From contig JAHLKG010000005.1 in NCBI GenBank assembly GCA_025526995.1, positions 1,302,001 through 1,366,000 on the forward strand: DNA of 64,000 nucleotides, given 5' to 3'. The stretch's first letter is position 1; each line of letters starts with the position of its first letter. Position numbers and translations under genes: made by a program. Below, piece after piece: positions 1-11,870 of the stretch. The stretch comes from Powellomyces hirtus. Lineage: Eukaryota; Chytridiomycota; Chytridiomycetes; Spizellomycetales; Powellomycetaceae. The notes under the pieces were generated by a model. It ran no database searches and was not told where the DNA came from. It was given only the letters and a program-made list of their open reading frames with translations.

Positions 1-54
1 GTCTCCAGAGACATTTCTACCGAGTGGAAGTCTGTCCCAAGTGAATATCAAGCC

Positions 55-995
55 ATGCCGGAGAGCTCACACATGTACGATGATGCCGACATACGCATTG
101 TCGTTGAAGATACGGTGTTCGAAGTGCACAGGCTTTTCTTAAAGTACCATGCTGAGTACTTTCGAGCAATGTTTAGTGGACCATGGATCGAGAGCACGCA
201 GACTGTGGACAACGGGGTCAATGGAACGCTTCGGCAGATCAAGCTGCATGAATCTCTCGTCACGGCCGAGCAGTTCACTCTGCTACTGGATTGGATTTAC
301 AGAAGCATCGTCAAGACAGGCAAAAAACCCTTCCGCATGACTGGTCTAACCGCTTTTCATATGGAGCTCATCGCAAATGTTCTGCAAATTGATTCATTGA
401 ACAGCCTCTGTCAAACGTTTTTCGCCACCACTGCCCCCGACTACATCACCTGGGAGAATGTAGAGGAGCTTCTGGAGAAAGCTACTGCCCGTGGCCATCG
501 ACTTCAAGGCTGTATTTCTCACTGCAACGAGTTCCTACTTCGGGAATGCCCATCTTACTATATACGCTGCTGCTTTCTCGCCGAAAAGTTTGATCTTCCC
601 GCTATCACCGACACAGTGCCTCATTCAAGGTGTCTCCTCTCACCGTGGAAAGATCCGTTCTTCACACGACTCTCACAGGGCTTGCAAAACTCTTTGCTCT
701 TGTATCAATTGCAACATTTGCCTATTCACTGCTCTGAGTGTACGCCAAAGAGCCATTGCAGCGAAAAGACTCGACTCTACTGTGTCAGTGGTCAACACTT
801 CTCCAACAAATATACCTCGGCGTACCTATATGGGCCGAAGCCATGTACTGCGGAAACCCTGTCTGGGACGAAGTAAACGTGGAGAGAACCTCAGGCGACT
901 GTTCAACACGGCTTTTGTTCTGCAAATATCTGTGGTCTTATGCTTTGGACCGTATGCACAGAAAGATGGGGTTTCGACGCGAAGGACTTCGCTGA
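55..995 (+). CDS. BTB/POZ domain protein (3' end and start uncertain)
   Basis: The N-terminal 100 residues read as a BTB/POZ fold: the D-A-D-I-R-I-V-V-E-D strand, then F-E-V-H-R-L-F-L and a Y-F-R-A-M-F-S-G helix, which is the usual start of BTB domains that dimerise or bind cullin-3. A second conserved-looking stretch follows (about residues 95-190). The frame is open from ATG 55 to about 642. It is also open upstream to base 1, so the true start could lie outside the window. The C-terminal part is unresolved: a donor-like site near 642 and an acceptor near 738 would join a frame ending at 995 that contains plausible protein (Y-L-G-V-P-I-W-A-E-A-M), but the phase I can deduce does not fit cleanly. 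Without splicing the frame runs on to 876. The BTB call is firm; the partner and pathway cannot be told from sequence. Confidence 0.6.
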
Positions 996-1767
996 ACGGC
1001 GATCGAAGCCATCTGTATCATTCTTCTCAGTAGTTCTGTAAACATTGCTTGTATCTCAATAAGCTCAACTGCTATGCGCTGAACGATCGTTTACTCTAAT
1101 GGTTGGCAAATCGGGGTCCTCCAAGCAAGCGACGCGTTTCTGGCGACGCGCGACGCGTGTGAACGAACGACGATGAATAAGTGCTGAGTTTGCTGACGCT
1201 AGCATGTGTCCCTGCCTTCTTCCATGACTGTGCCCCCCAAGACCTATCCTATAAAACCTCAGTCAAAATTGGTGGGGTCTGCCTTGTTCCTTGCCAACAT
1301 TCCTACTTCGAAGCATCTGGTCCTATGAGCACATTCAATTTACGACACTGGCCTATATAGCTTTGGTAATCAGGGGTGAAGGGTGTCCACAGGTAGGGAG
1401 CTTACACATAGTTAGTGTTGTGGGCCACGGCAATGGGCATTCGGAGCGACATGGCCGTCGGAAGGGGTGCGAAGAAAAAAAGTGTATTATGCTTTTTAAA
1501 TGTAAATTATGCAGTGACGAAGTAGAGGAGGATGATATGTACCGAATGCGTTGGGCGGAATGTCATCAGCGACACATTTCCGCCGTGGCAAATTTTGGGC
1601 GGTGTCACATTGGGCACATGAAGCGGCTACGTGGGACAACTCTCGGAACATTATGTGGCACCTGGTTTCCCTCATATTTCTTCTCCATGTTGCTTACCAC
1701 TGTGCTTTATAGAGTTCGTTTACAAGTCTGTGGAGGTAGAAGGTACCGCCTTGCAGGGTCATTTCCA
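996..1767. other. intergenic region upstream of the C2H2 gene
   Basis: I see no convincing gene. The frame leading into the downstream gene is open back to 1291, but its predicted residues look non-coding. A TATA-like TATAAAA sits at about 1250-1256, roughly 510 bases before the chosen ATG, which would imply a long leader. Confidence 0.4.
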
Positions 1768-3396
1768 ATGACCTCGCAACCGCATCATGATGTTGGTGAT
1801 GGCAACAACGATGGACGCACAGCCACAAGTGTCCCGATGGCTCCAGAGGAGGTTAATCTCCTGGAGGGGCTTGATGGAAAGCAGAACTCTCTTGACCAGT
1901 ACTCATCGACTGCATTCGATGCTACAACTGCAATCATAGCAACGGCTCCCGTGCCTGCTGAGGGCGAGTTCGCGACTATTGTCGACCCACACATCATCCC
2001 TGCGATGAGCACGCGAACAGCATCACACCAACCTCGCTCTGTAATGTACACACAAACGTCGCTTCCAATGTCTCCAGCAAGTACTCCAGTAAAGCATCGG
2101 CCGGTTGTAGGAACAGAGTCGTTTTTAGAACAGCAAGCACAGACTCCCATTGGTCGGCTCGGTCCCCTTGTAGAACATTTTCCAACGCCCCCGTCCGATA
2201 TTTCTCGTCAACTCGCAATATTACAACCACCGCAGCCGGCATCTGCGGCATCTTCATTTACCTGGTACTCTCACACGTTCGATGATGAGATCAAAAGTGT
2301 TCATCGTCTTCTGATCTGCTCGGTGCCTGGCTGTGAAAAAGCATTCAAGACAAAGTGGGTCTGCGCATGTTGATGTGGTTCTGTCTGGTCTCGGGTCTAA
2401 CATTGAATTTGTCATTTTCAAAGAAACCACCTGCAACGTCATCATCGAACGCACACTGGGGATAAGCCGTTTACGTGCGACTGGCCAGAATGTGGAAGGA
2501 AATTTTCTCGAAAAGACAACATGCAGCAGCATTTGAGCATTCACACTTCGACAGATTTTCAGCCTGGGCCAGTGCGACGCAAAAACGGTAATTCGAGGAG
2601 CTACACTCCCGCATCCCCTGCCTCTCGAAGCTCAACGTCAACGCGTGCGAGATCAGCCAGTGCTCGCAGTATGGACTCGTTCCGATTGTCCTCACCTGCA
2701 CCCATTGGCCAGAATCTCAACGTTGTAATGGGAACTCTTCCGGGGACATTCGCAGCACCTCCCCCGCCCTACTCTTCCGCTGCGGAATTGAACGTTGTTC
2801 CTACCGTCACCGGAGCGATATGGACAGCGGAGCCTGGGAAACAAGCGAAGCTGCCAAATGAGGAACTTCCGCTGGTTATGGGCATGTCAACTGGCACGAG
2901 CAAACACGTTGAGTCAACAAAAGCATCGCCCTCAAGCTCCACGACGCTGCTCGCTACCGTGTCTACTATTCCTGCGGATCAGATGCTCTCATCAAAGCCC
3001 GCAGCAGAACAATCACACCACGGAACAAAATGTTGCTGCGGTCGAGCAAGTCATGAGCCTGTGACCCAGACCATTGGTCAGAGTAGTCAATTGTCTCAAG
3101 TACCTTCTTCGACACCACAGCCGTCATCGCTCTTCACAATTTCCGGCATACCAATGGTAGAAAACTATTCAGCTACAAACAATTCCTATGTCGGAGGCTA
3201 TCTACACATTCCGAGCATGCCACCGCAGCATCTCGTTCCTCTGCATTCGGGACTACCATTACTTCCACCCCATCACTCCATTCCATATCCCTACGTATAT
3301 CCCTACTGGTACCCTCCTACATACCCACCACCACCACCTCCGCCGCCGCCGCCAGCTCTACGCCACCGGTTCATACAATACCAACCCACTCCATAG
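1768..3396 (+). CDS. C2H2 zinc-finger transcription factor, two fingers
   Basis: Model: exons 1768-2354 and 2424-3396, 519 residues. Splicing is strongly supported because the intron interrupts finger 1, and joining restores C-x4-C-x12-H-x3-H (C-S-V-P-G-C ... H-H-R-T-H). The linker T-G-D-K-P-F and finger 2 follow, again C-x4-C-x12-H-x3-H with an R-K-D-N-M-Q-Q recognition helix. Tandem fingers with the TGEKP-like linker are typical of sequence-specific DNA binding. The rest is low-complexity Ser/Thr/Pro-rich sequence, with a poly-Pro run near the C-terminus. The start at 1768 was chosen because upstream in-frame sequence looks non-coding. Targets are unknown. Confidence 0.8.
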
Positions 3397-3681
3397 GCGA
3401 TGCGCCGCTGATCCCCTTTTCCGAACCTTCGCCCTCACGTTTGAAAGCGGTGGTAGCGAGCAAAGATACCTAAAACGAGGACGGTGATGCGATGTTTCCC
3501 CTACTACTTGGCGATCTGTACATAGATCCTGTCATTAGCCTGTTCTTTTTTGGCGTAACTCCTAGAATAGTTATTCTTTTGGCGCATGATTGCTGTAATT
3601 TATGTTATCAATGAATGTGTTTGTGTTTTTGTGTTGTATTTGGTGAGAGCATCGACTTCAGCCTTTCTGTTTGCGAAAGAA

Positions 3682-4837
3682 TCAACCGTCATACACGTCG
3701 TCTAGCGATAAGACGCGCTGCAGCATGAAACCCAAATCGGCCTCCTCCGCCTGCTCCACTACGTCCCCATCGCTGGTCATCTCCATTTCTGTGACGCTCT
3801 CGGTTCGGTTTAAATCTTCACTATCAGCTGCATTTGCGTTTCTAGAAAGCAAATGTTGACATGTGGGGTTCCAGTCATTGAGGGGAATAGGACTCGACGA
3901 CACAATAGCGCCGACGGGGAAGGATAGATACGTACCCAGCTGTTGAAGAAGAATGCTGCAATGGTTGATGATGTTCATCCAACTCTGTGACTTTCCCAGA
4001 ACTAGCAGCAGGGAGTTCTTTGAAAGAACGGCCTTTCATCTGCCGCAGGTATAATCGTTCAGGTATTGACAATGGCAAGCCATGAAACGGGTGTCCGGGA
4101 TGTGTGATCAAGGCCATGCTATTGCTGCCACTGTTGTCAGATGAAGGTGCAGGGGGAAGATTGCAGGGGTCTCCAGCAGCCTTTGATCTTCTCGCCGCCG
4201 CAGCCGGCGGGATTCGGTGAAATGCGTATGGACTATGCCTGTGTTTTGGGCGTCTGACCTGAAATATCGGCACAGTGCGGTCCTTGTCTATTCCAAGAGC
4301 CCGTGGTGACGTGACTTTCGGACTGATGACCCACGAGCGAATATGATGGAGTGTTGCACCGTGAGTGGCGATGGGTCGTGGGGAGTACGGTCGGATCAGG
4401 GCTCGTTCGTTCGAGTCCACGCTACGAGAGCGGCATTTGCCTTTCCCGCTGCTCCCACCGCGAGAGCGCGGCCGGCCTTCATCGACAAAAATGATTTCGT
4501 AGGCTGTGTTGCGACGGACGGGGGAAGACCGTGGGCGGGTCAAGGGACCGCTGCTGCTGGAGCTGCTGTGGTTGTTGGAGTGGAGAGCGGACGAGATGGG
4601 GAATGTGTCATAATGGAGCGGAGTCGGAAATGGGTGTGATGATGATGCTCCATTCGTGTCTGTGGGCGCAGAGAGAGCGAGGCGAGAGCACTGATCGATC
4701 AGAGACGGAACTGGATCTGGGTTGCTGGTGCCGGTGTGGTTATTGTGCTCTGAAGGGTTGATTCCCATACGAGCATACTGGTCAAGAAGTGCTGGGAACA
4801 TGTCCATGACGTGAGATGATTGTCCGTTACTGGACAT
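3682..4837 (-). CDS. hypothetical protein, Ser/Pro/Arg-rich
   Basis: A reverse frame from 4837 encodes about 320 residues rich in Ser, Pro, His and Arg and probably disordered (M-S-S-N-G-Q-S-S-H-V-M-D-M-F-P at the start). It contains basic clusters and a C-terminal region with P-E-R-L-Y-L-R-Q-M-K. That frame stops at 3875. A second reverse frame overlapping it (3682-3978) carries a more protein-like acidic tail (D-S-E-D-L-N-R-T-E-S, then E-E-A-D-L-G-F-M-L-Q-R-V-L). The two probably belong to one gene joined by an intron, but I could not find a splice pair that fixes the phase. No family recognised. Confidence 0.5.
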
Positions 4838-5387
4838 TGTAACTTTCTGAGTATTGTGAGAAGACTATAGAGGTATGCTGAGATGGAGCAGTGGGGACTG
4901 GACCGTGGGGGGTATATGCACTTTGTCTCTGCAATTGGTAAAGTCAAGTTTCCAAGATTTTGACGGAGGAGAAAGCTGACATTTGATCAACGTCCCTGGT
5001 TTGCTTACGCGTGCTTGGCCTGCGCCGCTCTATGAATAATCATCGTTGGTGTGTCAAACTGACAAGCAAACGTGGCATAGCTTTTTTGGGGGTTTCGAGA
5101 TCAGCGATAATGCAGTGACCTGCCAGACACTCCCCCTCCTTTTCCCCCAGTAAGCCCAAACGGATCTGCCCACAGTGGACCACCACCACCCCTTCAGCAA
5201 ACTAGACGAACGCGGTCCGCTTCTGCCGCTAGACAATTTAGAGGGACGTAACCGTACGCCTAACTTATCGCGAGACCATCTCCACTCGCAACGAGGACAG
5301 CCCGGCTTTCTTCTCAACTCGACCAACGCCAATTCAGAGTCTCTTTCGTCTTTATCAGCAACTCTATCCCCGTCCGTCTCGATCCAC
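4838..5387. other. divergent intergenic region and possible N-terminal extension
   Basis: This lies between the reverse hypothetical gene and the acetyl-CoA transporter. From 5154 onward the transporter frame is open and looks coding (acidic and polar residues), but it has no in-frame ATG before 5388 and is preceded by a stop at 5151. Either an undetected upstream exon exists or translation starts at 5388. Confidence 0.4.
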
Positions 5388-7253
5388 ATGGGGAAAATCG
5401 CGCCAGAAGGATTTGAGGATGGGAAGGATCCTGGCATGGAGCGGCGTCGATCTACTTCTTCCAGTCGCTCTGACTCTTCTGGACAATCGGCACGGGGAGA
5501 TGAGAAAAATCCTATATGGAAAGACGCGGGGAACGTGACGCTCTTGATTATCCTGTATCTGCTGCAAGGCGTTCCGCTAGGTCTGAGTTTCGGCGCCATT
5601 CCGTTCCTGTTAAAGTCCAAACTCAGCTATGGCGATATCGCCCTCTTCTCGCTGTCCTCATACCCGTATTCTCTGAAACTCCTGTGGTCGCCGATTGTCG
5701 ATTCCCTCTACTTCAAATCCATCGGGCGTCGGAAATCGTGGATTGTGCCCATTCAAGCCATCACCGGTGTCGCGCTCGTGATTCTCGGTGCTCGCATTGA
5801 AGGGGTTCTGGCGCAGGACAAATTGCCCGTTATGACCCTGGCGATCGCTTTCACGGCGCTGGTGTTCTTGTGTGCCACACAGGATATTGCTGTTGACGGG
5901 TGGGCCCTGACATTGCTGAGAGATGAAAACAAACACTTTGCTTCCACCGCGCAGACCATTGGCTTGAACACTGGGTACTTTCTCTCATTCACCGTTTTCC
6001 TGGCGTTGAACTCGTCCGAGTTCTGCAACAAGTATTTGCGAAGCACACCGCAGGAACTTGGCGTTCTGGCGTTGGGGTCCTACCTGAAGTTCTGGGGCGT
6101 CATGTTCCTCCTCTGCAATGCATGGCTTATTTTTGTCAAATCGGAAAAGCCGGATCAGACGGAAACTATCGAGGACATCAAAACCGTGTACCACACTATC
6201 TGGAAGGTCTGCAGAATGCCGCACATGAAGAAACTCATTGGCGTCCTCATGGTGGCCAAAATCGGGTTCATTGCAAACGAGGCCGTGACGCCGCTCAAGC
6301 TCCTTGACAAGGGTCTCAAAAAGGAAGATATGGCGTTGAGTGTACTGATCGATTTTCCGTTCCAAATTCTTTTTGGGTACTATGCAGCCAAGTGGAGTAG
6401 TGGTAAAGAACCGCTGCGACCGGTATGTGCACTTTATCAGATTTTGTCACTTGCAATTGCATTGCTGACACTATTACATCTCTGAACAGTGGTTATATGC
6501 ATTTTATGGACGCCTCCTATTTGCCCTTTTGGGCATGTTGCTCGTCAACTACTTCCCGGATGACGGTGCTACTGGCGGATACTTTTTTCTTGTCATGGCG
6601 GCGACGGTGCTCAACTCTTTCATGAGGTAAGTACTTGGATCACCGACACTCTGGCTCTTGCGCACCTCGCTAACTACACTGCCGTTCGCTCTCCCTTGTA
6701 GCACCGTGCAATTTGTGGGAATGGGTAGCTTCTTCACAAAGATTAGCGACCCGCTCATTGGAGGAACATACATGACCTTGGTAAGAAGTCCGCAGCCGCC
6801 GCAGATGATTATTAAGGAGACAGAACGAGAGAAATTAACATCGTTGCGCATTTCTCTTCCCAGCTGAACACATTAAGTAATCTCGGCGGCACCTGGCCCC
6901 GGTTTTTTGTCCTCGAAGCGGTCGACCACTTCACCGTCTCCCACTGCGAGTCCGCGACCCAACCAAAAGACACTGCCTGGGGCCTCCTCGTCGCCTGCTC
7001 AACGGATGCAGAAAAGGCAGCCTGCAAAGACATTGGCGGTAAATGCATCATCGACACGGACGGCTACTACGTTGTGGGAGCTGCCTGCGTCGTCGTCGGG
7101 CTGGCCTCCCTCCTCTTGTTTGTCAGGCCGCTCGTCGCGAGACTCCATGGCGTGCCGGACCTGGCGTGGAGACTCGGGAAAGAAAAAACGGACTCGCCGA
7201 GTGCCTCCAGGATTGACGAACGCGAGAAACTGCTGAGTAATGAGGACAGATAG
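5388..7253 (+). CDS. acetyl-CoA transporter, SLC33A1/AT-1 family
   Basis: Exons 5388-6422, 6490-6626, 6702-6780 and 6864-7253 give 546 residues. The family signatures are clear. Early in TM1-2 there is Y-L-L-Q-G-V-P-L-G-L, followed by S-L-K-L-L-W-S-P-I-V-D-S and G-R-R-K-S-W-I-V-P; then A-T-Q-D-I-A-V-D-G-W-A-L. Near the C-terminus is G-G-T-Y-M-T-L-L-N-T-L-S-N-L-G-G-T-W-P, which spans the last splice junction and confirms it. Members are about 12-TM proteins that import cytosolic acetyl-CoA into the ER lumen for lysine or glycan acetylation. The N-terminus is uncertain (ATG 5388, or up to about 70 residues longer). Confidence in the family is high; substrate is by family inference. Confidence 0.9.
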
Positions 7254-7785
7254 CATTCTCCGCCGGACGCGCGCGCTCGCCCAAAGAACGGCTGGATATT
7301 TTTTTTTTCTTTTTGGTAGCCGTTTTCTCCTTCCCTCTTCCTGTGTCTTCTACTACCCGTACCCATCCTCTTGCACACTCCACACGCTCAGATCCCCCCC
7401 CATACATCCAGGAGCTTTGTTACATAGATAATTATTTTAACACTCTGCGAAAAAGAAACCTTCTCATATCCCACCATGTTCGCTGTTTCGTCTTTCTGCC
7501 TCCTGGTTGTGGAAGCTTTGTTGCATGGCCATTCGCTTTTCCGGGGACAAACTGGGTTCCCCGGATATGCATCACGCGCACGGCAGGTACACGTGTGTTC
7601 CATCTGTGTGGCGGGAAAACCATTCGCCATTCTGTTTGGCTCGCATAATCTTCCGACTGGAGACATTCTGAAATGCTGACAGTCCCGTTTTCCACATTTC
7701 ATTTTTTTATTTACAGACAAGAGTCAATTTGGTGTACAGATGTCATTTCAATCAAAGGTTTCAAGCCAAGATGGGGTTCGCGTTG
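7254..7785. other. convergent 3' intergenic region
   Basis: This is between two convergent genes. It has T-rich stretches after the transporter stop (7300-7345) and no convincing coding frame. It probably holds the 3' UTRs of both neighbours. Confidence 0.5.
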
Positions 7786-8262
7786 TCAGCACACAGGGAC
7801 GACCATCTCGACCGTGACATCACCGGCACTCAGCGGCGGCCTCTCGATCACAGCCCTCAACAGGACACTGTCGGGCGCATGACTCGCAGCGGGGATGGGG
7901 AGGTCGAGGGCGAACTGGAAGTCCCATAGTGTTGGGTCCATCATTCTCGCGCGACCGCCGACGCCTTGAGTTGCCCAGAGGACGTGTTTCACGGGTGCCG
8001 GTTGTTGTGCTGCCGCCCCGTTTCCGTTGTTGGAGAGGAGAGCGTAGATGGTGACGGTGTTGACGAGGAGGTATGACTTGAGAATGAGGTGAACGGTTCC
8101 CGAGACGGAGATGGAGGACGCGACGCCGTTGGGTTGGGTGGTGGAGACGCGGACGCACTTTGTGTCGCGGATGGTAAAGTCTTGCACGGTGCGGGAAACC
8201 GTCTCGTCCTTCTTGTCCTTTTTGAAGGAGCCCGAGTAGTGGAGTCCGAAGCTTGTATCCAT
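7786..8262 (-). CDS. hypothetical protein, 158 aa, single exon
   Basis: An uninterrupted reverse frame starts at ATG 8262 and ends with V-E-M-V-V-P-V-C. The sequence has alternating hydrophobic strands (S-V-S-G-T-V-H-L-I-L-K-S-Y-L-L-V-N-T-V-T-I-Y-A-L-L and W-D-F-Q-F-A-L-D-L-P-I-P). It lacks a signal peptide or membrane helix, so an all-beta cytosolic fold is likely. The W-D-F-Q-F-x-L-x-L-P pattern followed by a Pro-containing loop vaguely recalls arrestin-type sandwiches, but I do not claim membership. No cofactor or catalytic motif is visible. I do not recognise a family. Confidence 0.65.
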   Translation of the reverse strand: MDTSFGLHYSGSFKKDKKDETVSRTVQDFTIRDTKCVRVSTTQPNGVASSISVSGTVHLILKSYLLVNTVTIYALLSNNGNGAAAQQPAPVKHVLWATQGVGGRARMMDPTLWDFQFALDLPIPAASHAPDSVLLRAVIERPPLSAGDVTVEMVVPVC

Positions 8263-8900
8263 GGTTTATGCGTTTGTTGTTTGGATGGTTGGTAGGAGTG
8301 AGTAGGAAATGGGGCTTCTGCTTTGCTTTTGCGTGAGCAAGGGGGGCTCAACGGATGCCAACCCTTTTTCAATGTGGTCAATGTCACAGCCTCCCTGCTC
8401 ATCATTATGTATCAAGTGTATTTCTGATGTTTTATAACATCGACATCATGGGGGTTTGACATGCATGAGTGTAGTTCAACACATTGGGCGTCAAGGATGC
8501 CATATCTAAGAGCAGCCCGCCACAAACAGAACCTTCCCGTTGACAAACACGCGCGAAAGTTGCAGCTGACGTAAGAAGCGCGGTTAGCGGGTCGGACACT
8601 TTGAGCGTTTGACTGGACGTTCTGGCGGGAAACTCTGCCTATTACATGATGCTCCAAAAAAGAAAGCAGTTTCTTCTACGACGCGCTTCTTAATGCTTGT
8701 TAAGATGATGCTTATGTATGCTCATTTTTCCTGGGTGTCTGTCAGTACTTTTCTTCTCCCTCACGCGTTGGATGAAAGGTTATAAAAGGGCAGGGTGGGA
8801 CTTGGGCAGGCCCCTCTTTCGCACCATCATTGAGAAGACCCCATAGCTCAAAACACCCACACTTTCGCATTGAGAGAGAAAGATCCCCCGACCCAAAACC
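8263..8900. other. divergent promoter region
   Basis: This 640-bp region lies between two divergent genes. Apart from the TATA-like site near 8781 I see no gene or repeat. Confidence 0.5.
8781..8788 (+). promoter_or_regulatory. TATA-like element of the secreted-protein gene
   Basis: TATAAAAG lies about 115 bases upstream of ATG 8901, a distance compatible with a fungal TATA box and a leader of roughly 80-90 bases. It is the only strong TATA match in this intergenic region. Confidence 0.5.
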
Positions 8901-9592
8901 ATGTACCGCGCAACAACTCTTCTGACGAGCCTCTGCCTAGTCGCCGCAGCCGCGGTCCCCGTCTTGTCCGCAACTCTCGGCGGCGACTGCGACTCCAAGA
9001 AAGCCCTGTTTGCCTGTGAAGGCACCCAATTCCTCATCTGCAGTGCCAACACCAACGTCTGGGCCCTCCAAAACACGTGTGAGACCGAGTGTGAGACCGC
9101 ACCCGGCTTCTCCCAGTGGTGTGGGTACGCCGCGCCGACCCCTACAGGCACCAGGACGAAACCGACAAAGACCAACACCAAGACTAAGACGAAGAAGCCC
9201 AAGCCGACAAAGACAAAGCCCAATAGGCCGCCCAAGGAAACTCACACGCATTCGCACGAAACTCCGTGCCTGGAGTATGAGGAGGAAGAGGCGTGGAAGA
9301 AACCCGAGCTGGGCAAGTCGTGCGAGGGGCACCCCAAGGGGTTCACGTTCTGCGATGGCGGCAACGGAAACGGGGATTTGTTGCAATGCAGCTCTGGTAA
9401 GTGTTTCGTTTGCTATTTCCCCTTTAAAGAAATGAAGTTTCTGAACCTCACCCATGTTTCACTCCCCACCCAGCCTACAAATGGGTCAAGATCAACAGAT
9501 GCAACTGTCAGTTGAAGCAGTGGAAGCCGTACTGCGACCTTGACCCCTGCCACACTGCGGCTCCTACTCCGGCTCCCGCAGAGTCCGCATGA
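8901..9592 (+). CDS. secreted Cys-rich protein with Lys/Thr/Pro linker
   Basis: Exons 8901-9396 and 9474-9592 give 204 residues. The N-terminus is a textbook signal peptide (basic M-Y-R, hydrophobic L-L-T-S-L-C-L-V-A-A-A-A, cleavage near V-L-S-A-T). The mature protein has an N-terminal Cys-containing domain (6 Cys in about 60 residues), then a Thr/Lys/Pro repeat linker (T-K-T-N-T-K-T-K-T-K-K-P). A second Cys-rich module follows, completed by exon 2 (N-R-C-N-C ... Y-C-D-L-D-P-C). The two-module architecture with a charged linker resembles secreted carbohydrate-binding or effector-like proteins, but no known domain is evident. Function unknown. Confidence 0.8.
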
Positions 9593-10080
9593 GGCCACCT
9601 TTGTTGAAAGGGAAATTACTTATGAGCGCCCTTGACCCCACCGCGCCCTGCTTGATTTTTGTATTTTCGGTCCTCTCTCTCCTTTTTTTTCCGTGCCCGC
9701 TTAAGGCCCAATGTGTTTTTGTTCTTTTTTTTTAAGTCTCCTACCCCCCCTTTCCCTTTTATACCGACTGGACTTGTAGACTACTGCTGTATGTTCTTGT
9801 AAAGTACAAACCCGTTTTTCTAAGGTGAAATAAGAAAATATGTGATCCTAGTCAGAATATCAGTTTCGCGGTCCCATTCGGACACGTTTCGAGAGAAGAG
9901 AGTGAATCTTTGGAATTCGAGCGCGTGTGTGGTAAGCACAACTGTTGGCAAATCCATTGGCTATCTCCGGAAACTGCAATTTCACTCTGAGAGCGCACCA
10001 AAGCTTGGCGTGAATCCTCTGAAAACTGACATCCCCTCACCGTAGAGTTCCGTCGCTGCATGGACACGCCTTTCTTCACC

Positions 10081-10101
10081 TTTTTTTTTTTTTTTTTTTT
10101 T
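10081..10101. repeat. poly-T tract, 21 bases
   Basis: An uninterrupted run of 21 T in the gene-poor interval. Its length may be unreliable because homopolymers are error-prone in sequencing. Confidence 0.85.
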
Positions 10102-11427
10102 GAAGCCGTGGGGTTTGCATGCATGTGATTGTAGGCCATTTTGTAACGATACATTTCGACACGCGACGGCTTGACATTCTTACAAATTGTGATTTGAAAT
10201 CACCTGATGACTACAGAAGAACACTCGACTGTAGGTTTTGTAAACCGTGGCAGACTGTGTACAGTTCTAGGTGTTTACCGACGAGATTCGGTAACTTGGC
10301 AAACACTCGTGGCTTTCGAGCCTTCAAAATGCGATAAGAATCTTGAGACGCTCCGAAGTGGGCTTTGCTCGATTTTCCATGCCTGCGGTTGCTGCTGCTC
10401 CCGTGGTGCAGTGCACACCAACGGGATTGACGTCGGACACTTTCGGTCGCACGCACATACAAACTCCAAGCCACGGCCGACACGTGTCGTGGAACCCCGC
10501 CACGCTTTTTTCGAAAAGCTGGTTCCGACATGTGGCCAACTTTTGCTTGGGTTGGCCGCTCCGAGGCGTCCGTCTATGACTTCATTTCTGTAAAAAAATT
10601 CAGATACCGCTCGGGCTGAAGCGGTCAAGATGCGGCGAAAGATGCGGCCTGTGAGGCAGTGTGGTGCAATGTAGTACGGCTTTCACGTCTCCATCCCGAT
10701 CTATGATGCATAGCTGTGTTCCCCAAAAAGCGAGAACTTGCGCAACTGGTGTGACGGTGCACGCGCTGCCCCTCCCTCCTTTCTTCCTGTTTTTCCTCTT
10801 CCGTTGGCCGCCTGGTGGGCGCTGTTGCTGATCCAGCAACCGAGTTCGCGCTTATCTCCGAGGCGGCGATTTAATGGAGGGGATCGGCGACTGTTTTTTT
10901 GATTCAAGATTCGACAATGTGTTGCCTCGTCTCTCCCCATATGGCTTGACGAGTATACAAATTTTGCAGCGGACTGATTGAGGAGGTGTGAATGATCACA
11001 TATTCACAAAAGTGTGCACCCATACGGTCTACCAGCCAAAATCGATTGAGCACGCCATTTTCGGAAGCGTCGGCTTTGGGGGGCCACGTTCCGCATCCCG
11101 ACACATTGTGATAGCAAAACAAAGCCAAACAAAAAGAAAGGCATGGGAAGGGGCTGAAGCGGAAAAACCACGAGGGTTTGTGCTGCTTTGGCACGCGGAG
11201 CGGTCCACTGTCTCCCAGCAACCGACTGGGAATTCAACCGTTGGCCATCCGATGTGGTGGTAGGATCAGGCCCCACCCCACCCGGCTCTTTGTGAGTGTC
11301 ACGGGTACTACTTTCTACGACGCAAAAAGTGCGGGGTTGTGCCAACGCGCATCTTTTTTTTTTGTGTGTTGTTTCCACAGCCAGCCAGAGTGAGTGCAAG
11401 TGAACGTTCCATCAAACGAGTCGAACG

Positions 11428-11870
11428 GGGCAGTCAGTCAAGTCAGTCAGTCACAAGCGCATCCCACATGTAGGCTCCGAATCGTGGGAACTTGACTTGT
11501 TGCTAAGCCTCAGCCGATGGGATTTGATTGAATTGATGAATTGAATTTGAATTTGAATTCAGCCACAAGAGCGATTGACTGACTGACTGACTGAATGACT
11601 CCTTCCTTCTCTGTCTCTCTGTCTGTCTCTCTTTCTCTCTCGCCGTAGAAAGAAGTAAAGTCTACACCCGCATGCAATTTGTGGATATGATGCAATGCCC
11701 CGCCCGCTGTCTTGGTAGAAACACACTCGCAGTGCGGCCTCTGATGATGATGATGGACTTTCCTCCTCCTTTGGTCCCCTCCGAGTAGAACCCCTCCGAA
11801 GATCATCAATGATGGTGATGAGTGAGTGAGTGAGGCGGCCCGGCGGGCTGGCTGACTGGCTGGCTGGGCG
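11428..11870. repeat. cluster of degenerate tetranucleotide repeats
   Basis: Short arrays occur close together: TCAG/AGTC at about 11430-11455, (GACT)n at about 11575-11600, TCTG/CTCT at about 11608-11640, (GAGT)n at about 11820-11834 and (TGGC)n at about 11845-11868. They look like replication-slippage microsatellites in non-coding DNA upstream of the C2H2 gene. Confidence 0.7.

Noticed and set aside
11428..11870. Possible CRISPR or regulatory repeat array
   Set aside because: Units are 4 bp, degenerate and lack unique spacers; this is a eukaryotic microsatellite cluster.
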